Shown: in pieces, positions 60,522 through 64,000 of the stretch
Layout of the letters: each line of letters starts with the position of its first letter
How positions within the stretch are numbered: position 1 is the first letter of the stretch
Assembly: GCF_044466355.1 (NCBI RefSeq)
Contig: NZ_JBITMQ010000001.1
Coordinates: 1,116,001 to 1,180,000 of the forward strand
From: Actinophytocola sp044466355
GTDB lineage: Bacteria; Actinomycetota; Actinomycetes; Mycobacteriales; Pseudonocardiaceae
Direction of reading: 5' to 3'
DNA length: 64,000 nt
The notes under the pieces: generated by a model
Database searches by the model: none
Told to the model about the DNA's origin: nothing
The model's input: only the letters and a program-made list of their open reading frames with translations
Program-made: the position numbers and the translations under genes

Positions 60522-61415
60522 TCACCGGCTGAAACCGGCGGCGAGACCGCGGAGCAGCTGGCGGCGGCCGAAGGCGTAGAGGGCCAGGATCGGCAGCGTG
60601 GTCAGCACGACGGCGGCGACGATGGCGGGCACGTTCACGCTGTACTGGCCCTGGAAACTCCACAGCGCGAGCGGCAGCGTCCGTTTGTCCGGGCTCTGGG
60701 TGAGGACCAGCGGCAGCAGGAACCCGTTCCAGATGTTCAGTGCGTTGTAGACGGTCACCGTGAGGATGGCGGGCCGGGTCAACGGTGCCGCCAGCCGCCA
60801 CATCGTCATCCACTCGGTGGCGCCGTCGATCCGCATCGCCTCGAACAGTTCCTTGGGCACGTCGCGGATGAAGTTGGCCAGCACCAGCACCGACAGCGGG
60901 ATGGCGAATGCGATCGACGGCAGGATCAGCGCCATCAGGCTGTCGTACAGCCGCAGCTCGATGATGATCAGGTAGATGGGGATCACGGTCGCCTGGAGCG
61001 GGATCGCGAGCCCCATCAGGAACAGCCCGTTCACCACGCGCAGGAACCGCAGCCGCCAGCCCCGCACGATCGCGTAGGCGGCCATGAAGGAGACCAGGAC
61101 CGCGGGGATCACCGCGCCCGCGGTGGCGATGACGCTGTTGACGAAGTACGTGACGAACCCGGACTCCAGGACGAACCGGTAGTTCTCGAGGGTGGGGTCG
61201 CCCGGCGGCACCATCGGGTTGCTGGAGTAGTAGTTGGTCTGGAGCTTGAAACTGGTGATCAGCACCCAGTAGATCGGGATGACGATGATCGCCAGCCACA
61301 GCCAGCCCGCCAGGCCACCGAGCCAGTTGCGCCGGGTGGCGGCCGGGTTGCCGCGGCGTTGCCGCTCACGGCGCACCGGCGTCCGCTGCGGCGGCTTGGT
61401 CAGCGTGAGGCTCAT
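60522..61415 (-). CDS. ABC sugar permease (MalG type)
   Basis: This 297-aa protein has six helices and the EAA loop PKELFEAMRIDGATEWMTMW near residues 190-209. It is the third gene of the importer that begins with the binding protein at 63656. The start ATG 61415 lies 1 bp from the upstream permease stop. The N-terminal 30 residues are basic. No ATPase is encoded in the unit. Confidence 0.88.
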   Translation of the reverse strand: MSLTLTKPPQRTPVRRERQRRGNPAATRRNWLGGLAGWLWLAIIVIPIYWVLITSFKLQTNYYSSNPMVPPGDPTLENYRFVLESGFVTYFVNSVIATAGAVIPAVLVSFMAAYAIVRGWRLRFLRVVNGLFLMGLAIPLQATVIPIYLIIIELRLYDSLMALILPSIAFAIPLSVLVLANFIRDVPKELFEAMRIDGATEWMTMWRLAAPLTRPAILTVTVYNALNIWNGFLLPLVLTQSPDKRTLPLALWSFQGQYSVNVPAIVAAVVLTTLPILALYAFGRRQLLRGLAAGFSR

Positions 61416-61416
61416 G

Positions 61417-62343
61417 TCATGCCCCCTCGAACTGGCTCTGGCTCGCGTCCCGGCCACCCAGCCTGCGCAGCAGCAGGGCGAGCGCGAGGCCGACGAGGAC
61501 GAGGATGACGGCGATGGCGCTGGCCGGGCCCATCAGGTTGGCCTGGAAACCCCGTTTGTACATGTCCAGCGCGAGCACGCGGGTCGCGTCGCCGGGGCCG
61601 CCTTCGGTCAGCACGAAGATGAGGTCGAAGAACGTCAGCGAACCGACCACCATCAGCGTCGACGAGGTGATGATCGTGTACTTCAGCTGGGGCAGGGTGA
61701 TGCTGAAGAACTGGCGTACCCGCCCGGCGCCGTCGATCTGCGCCGCCTCGTACAGGCTCTGGGGGATCTGCCGCACGGCGCCCTGATAGATCAGCGAGTG
61801 GAACGGGATGAACTGCCAGGACACCACGAACACGACGAGGCTGAACGCGAGCGTCGGCCTCCCGAGCCAGTCCTGGCTGAGGAACTCGACGCCCAGCCCG
61901 GCGCCGAGGCCGAAGTTCGGGTCCAGCAGCGCCTTGTAGGCGATCGCGATGGCCGCCGAGCTGAGCAGCAGCGGGATGAGGTAGAGCACCGCCAGCACCG
62001 CTCGGTACCGCTGCTGCCCGGCCAGGAACGTGCCGATCAGGATGCTCATCGGCGTCTGCACCGCCCAGGACGCGAGCATCACCAGGAAGGTGATCCAGAC
62101 GGCGTGCGGCAGCCCGGAGTCGGCGAGCACCGCCCGCCAACTGTCCAGTCCGGACGGATGGATGGCGCCGAGCCCGTCCCACGTGGTGAAGCTCAGCAGG
62201 AACACGCCGACCAGCGGGAGGAGGGCGAAGCCGACGAAGAACAGCAGCGCGGGCACGACCAGCCACGGCAGGATGCCGTGGCGGCCGCGCCGCGCCGCGT
62301 GGGGGGTGCGCACGGACATCGGTGTGCTCGCGGGCCCGCTCAC
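61417..62343 (-). CDS. ABC sugar permease (MalF type)
   Basis: This 308-aa protein has six helices with the EAA loop PQSLYEAAQIDGAGRVRQFF. The start is GTG 62343, overlapping the binding-protein stop (GTGA). It pairs with the MalG-type gene. The upstream operators and LacI gene imply control by a sugar. Confidence 0.88.
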   Translation of the reverse strand: MSGPASTPMSVRTPHAARRGRHGILPWLVVPALLFFVGFALLPLVGVFLLSFTTWDGLGAIHPSGLDSWRAVLADSGLPHAVWITFLVMLASWAVQTPMSILIGTFLAGQQRYRAVLAVLYLIPLLLSSAAIAIAYKALLDPNFGLGAGLGVEFLSQDWLGRPTLAFSLVVFVVSWQFIPFHSLIYQGAVRQIPQSLYEAAQIDGAGRVRQFFSITLPQLKYTIITSSTLMVVGSLTFFDLIFVLTEGGPGDATRVLALDMYKRGFQANLMGPASAIAVILVLVGLALALLLRRLGGRDASQSQFEGA

Positions 62344-63656
62344 TGCCCCGTTGCCGCGTTGAGGCTGTCGGCGAACTGCTGCGGTGAGATGGACAGCTGG
62401 AACAGCTTCACGATGTTGTCGAGCAGGGTCTCGGCGGCGGTCGGGTTGAGGGCCTGGTCCCACGACTGGGCGAAAGTCTTGGCGTTGCTGGCGATGTCGT
62501 AGACGAAGGTGACGAAGTCCGCGTTCTTGCTGGCCTCCAGCTGCGCCTGCGTGCCCTTCAGGATCGGCACCCCGCCGGACTCGATCCAGTCCTTCACCTC
62601 CTGGTCGTCGAGCACACCGCTGGTGAAGAACTTCTTGGCGACCTCTTTCTGCTCCGCGCTGGCCTTGGCGGAGATGGCGAGGTACTGGCCGGGGTTGCCG
62701 ACGGTGTCGCTGGGGTCGCCCGCGCCGCCCTCGACCGGCGGGAAGTTCATGTAGCCGAGGCCGCCGCTCGGCACGAAGTCACCGCCCTGGGCCTGCTGGA
62801 TGCCGTAGGACCAGGAGCCGTGCAGCATCATCGCGGCCTTGCCGGTGTACAGCAGGGCCTGGTCGGCGTTGGAGTCCGCGGTGACCGAGGAGAACCCGTC
62901 GACGAAACCCTTGGCGCGGACCAGGTCCTGCAGCTTCGTCAGCGCCTCGATGGCGGCCGGGTGCGACCACGCGTCCTTCTCGCCCTCGAACGCGGCCTGG
63001 AACACCTCGGGGCCGCCGATGCGGTCGAACAGGAACTCCAGCCACATCATGTTCGTCCAGCGGGACTGGCCGCCCAGCGAGAACGGCGCGATGTTCTTAG
63101 CCCGGAACTTCGGCACCAGGGCCATGATGTCGTCCCACGACTCCGGCGGTTCCACGCCGACGTCGTCGAAGACCTTCTTGTTGTAGTACAGGACGATCGG
63201 CTCGACCGTCTCGCACGGCATCGCGTAGATCTTGCCGTCGATGGTCGCCGGGCCGAACGAGGAGTCGATCAGCCGGTCCTTCACCTTCGGGTTGTCGTCG
63301 AACCACGAGGTGAGGTCGTCGACCTGACCCGCTTCGACCCAGGTGCGCAGCCCGCCGCCGCCCCAGCCCCAGATGATCGTGGGCGCCTGCCCCGCGCCGA
63401 GCGCGGTCTTGATCTTCGTCTTGTACGGGTCGTTCAGGAACGCGGTGGTGGCGATCTTCGAGTCGGGGTTGGCCTCGTTGAACCGGTCCACCGAACCCTG
63501 CCGGATGCCTTCCTGCGGTGGTCCGCTGAGGAACCAGTACGACGCGCCGCCGCCGGCGCTGCCCGGTCCGGAGGTGCCACAGCCGGAGAGTGCCAGCGAA
63601 ACCGGCACGCTCGCGGCCAAACCGAGGACGGTACGTCGAGAAATTGGTGTGCCCAC
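62340..63656 (-). CDS. ABC transporter sugar-binding lipoprotein
   Basis: This 438-aa protein has a Tat-like lipoprotein signal (SRRTVLGLAASVPVSLALSGC, lipobox Cys about 27). The mature part has SVDRFNEANPDSKIATTAFL and the Trp/Gly-rich WGWGGGGLRTW hinge, and it is a family-1 sugar-binding protein. It is the first gene of the importer on the minus strand. Its promoter region carries three tandem TTCGAAAA repeats (63701-63730), the likely LacI operator. The sugar is unidentified. Confidence 0.88.
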   Translation of the reverse strand: MGTPISRRTVLGLAASVPVSLALSGCGTSGPGSAGGGASYWFLSGPPQEGIRQGSVDRFNEANPDSKIATTAFLNDPYKTKIKTALGAGQAPTIIWGWGGGGLRTWVEAGQVDDLTSWFDDNPKVKDRLIDSSFGPATIDGKIYAMPCETVEPIVLYYNKKVFDDVGVEPPESWDDIMALVPKFRAKNIAPFSLGGQSRWTNMMWLEFLFDRIGGPEVFQAAFEGEKDAWSHPAAIEALTKLQDLVRAKGFVDGFSSVTADSNADQALLYTGKAAMMLHGSWSYGIQQAQGGDFVPSGGLGYMNFPPVEGGAGDPSDTVGNPGQYLAISAKASAEQKEVAKKFFTSGVLDDQEVKDWIESGGVPILKGTQAQLEASKNADFVTFVYDIASNAKTFAQSWDQALNPTAAETLLDNIVKLFQLSISPQQFADSLNAATGQ

Positions 63657-63700
63657 GCTGGTGCTCCGTTCTCGCGCCGAGACTCCGCTGGCTCATGTGT

Positions 63701-63730
63701 TTCGAAAACTTTCGAAAAGTTTCGAAAACC
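63701..63730. promoter_or_regulatory. Three tandem 10-bp TTCGAAAA repeats (LacI operator candidate)
   Basis: TTCGAAAACT, TTCGAAAAGT and TTCGAAAACC follow one another with exact 10-bp period, each holding the palindrome TTCGAA, and combine to CGAAA-N2-TTTCG inverted repeats. They lie 45 bp upstream of the binding-protein start. A second cluster is at 63824-63846. Confidence 0.7.
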
Positions 63731-63823
63731 GGCTTGGCCAGCCTAGGGATTCGGGCAGATTAGTGTCAAGACGCACATTGCTTGATTGCCTGAAATAGGG
63801 CGGAAAAGTATGCTCATCGCGAC

Positions 63824-63846
63824 CTCGAAACATTTCGAAACTTTCG
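63824..63846. promoter_or_regulatory. Second CGAAA/TTTCG cluster before the LacI gene
   Basis: CTCGAAACATTTCGAAACTTTCG contains two overlapping CGAAA-N1/2-TTTCG inverted repeats. It lies 22 bp before the LacI-family start, so it is probably the autoregulatory operator. Confidence 0.65.
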
Positions 63847-63867
63847 GTCCCGTGCAAAGGAGTCGTG

Positions 63868-64000
63868 ATGGCGACGGCCGACAGGTCGCCGGCGGAGAGC
63901 TCGGGGGAGCCGACGAAGCCGACGCCCGCGAGCGCCGGACGCACCACGTTGGCGGCCGTCGCGCGGCTGGCGGGGGTCTCCGTCGCGACCGTGTCGAAGG
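63868..64000 (+). CDS. LacI-family regulator, 5' part
   Basis: The first 44 residues are visible: a 24-residue Ser/Pro-rich lead, then TTLAAVARLAGVSVATVSK, the LacI helix-turn-helix. ATG 63868 follows AAAGGAG. The rest lies beyond the window. It is divergent from the sugar importer, and TTCGAA-type operators flank the intergenic region, so it is probably the repressor of both. Confidence 0.85.
   Translation, partial: MATADRSPAESSGEPTKPTPASAGRTTLAAVARLAGVSVATVSK

Noticed and set aside
59347..60522. kdpDE downstream of kdpC
   Set aside because: The next genes are a globin fusion and an HxlR regulator; no histidine kinase or OmpR-type regulator is present.

Overview
The window is high-GC DNA (around 70%) with actinobacterial gene style: many GTG and some TTG starts, GGAGG-type ribosome sites, ATGA/GTGA-coupled operons, Tat signals, PASTA and Ser/Thr-kinase proteins, F420/FMN-type luciferase-like oxidoreductases and several ECF/MarR/GntR/HxlR/LacI regulators. 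Gene content and style fit a soil actinomycete of the Pseudonocardiales (Lentzea/Saccharothrix-like). That placement is an inference, because no rRNA gene is present. The assembly is a draft. A 10-N gap with poly-G/poly-C flanks lies at 12.27-12.47 kb, and at least four genes carry single-base indels (about 9.60, 14.78, 18.81 and 42.69 kb).

Left part (0-25 kb). It holds an SGNH hydrolase; a flavin oxidoreductase/NADP-binding reductase/MarR operon with a palindrome on its promoter; a copper polysaccharide monooxygenase (AA10) under a perfect CebR-type box; a small secreted-looking gene pair; two divergent large subtilases (one frameshifted); a sensor kinase next to the gap; an ECF sigma factor with a DUF899 gene; an MFS/PEP-mutase-like/maleylpyruvate-isomerase-like operon; a PASTA lipoprotein; a GMC oxidoreductase/aldehyde dehydrogenase operon behind a KstR-like site; and a large VWA/Ig-type secreted protein.

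Middle (25-50 kb). A sugar-type ABC importer (27.6-30.9 kb) is divergent from a dehydrogenase/TIM-barrel isomerase pair. A GntR regulator is bracketed by two TGGTATACCA operators and lies beside a luciferase-like/deaminase/nitrilase operon. An Lrp regulator is followed by a 44-aa lipopeptide gene with its own promoter and terminator, and then by a compact array of five tRNA or tRNA-like genes (35.4-35.9 kb), several with non-standard arms. Next come PhoD phosphatase, secreted proteins including a lysyl-oxidase-family protein, an aldo/keto reductase behind a 19-bp-spacer MerR-type promoter, a GntR-acdS (ACC deaminase) pair, a ddl-murF pair beside an Asp/Glu racemase, and a Ser/Thr kinase divergent from an NTPase/HTH protein.

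Right part (50-64 kb). A tightly coupled operon carries a MauE-like membrane protein, a MauD-like thioredoxin protein and a Tat-exported protein with a 12-cysteine domain and two peptidoglycan-binding repeats. This looks like a redox-folding cassette with its client, and it is the most novel protein-coding unit here. It is followed by a hairpin-forming intergenic repeat (also present at the assembly gap), the kdpFABC potassium pump without kdpDE, a monooxygenase-domain/truncated-globin fusion divergent from an HxlR regulator with a palindromic operator, and a second sugar ABC importer divergent from a LacI gene that runs off the end, with TTCGAA operator arrays between them.
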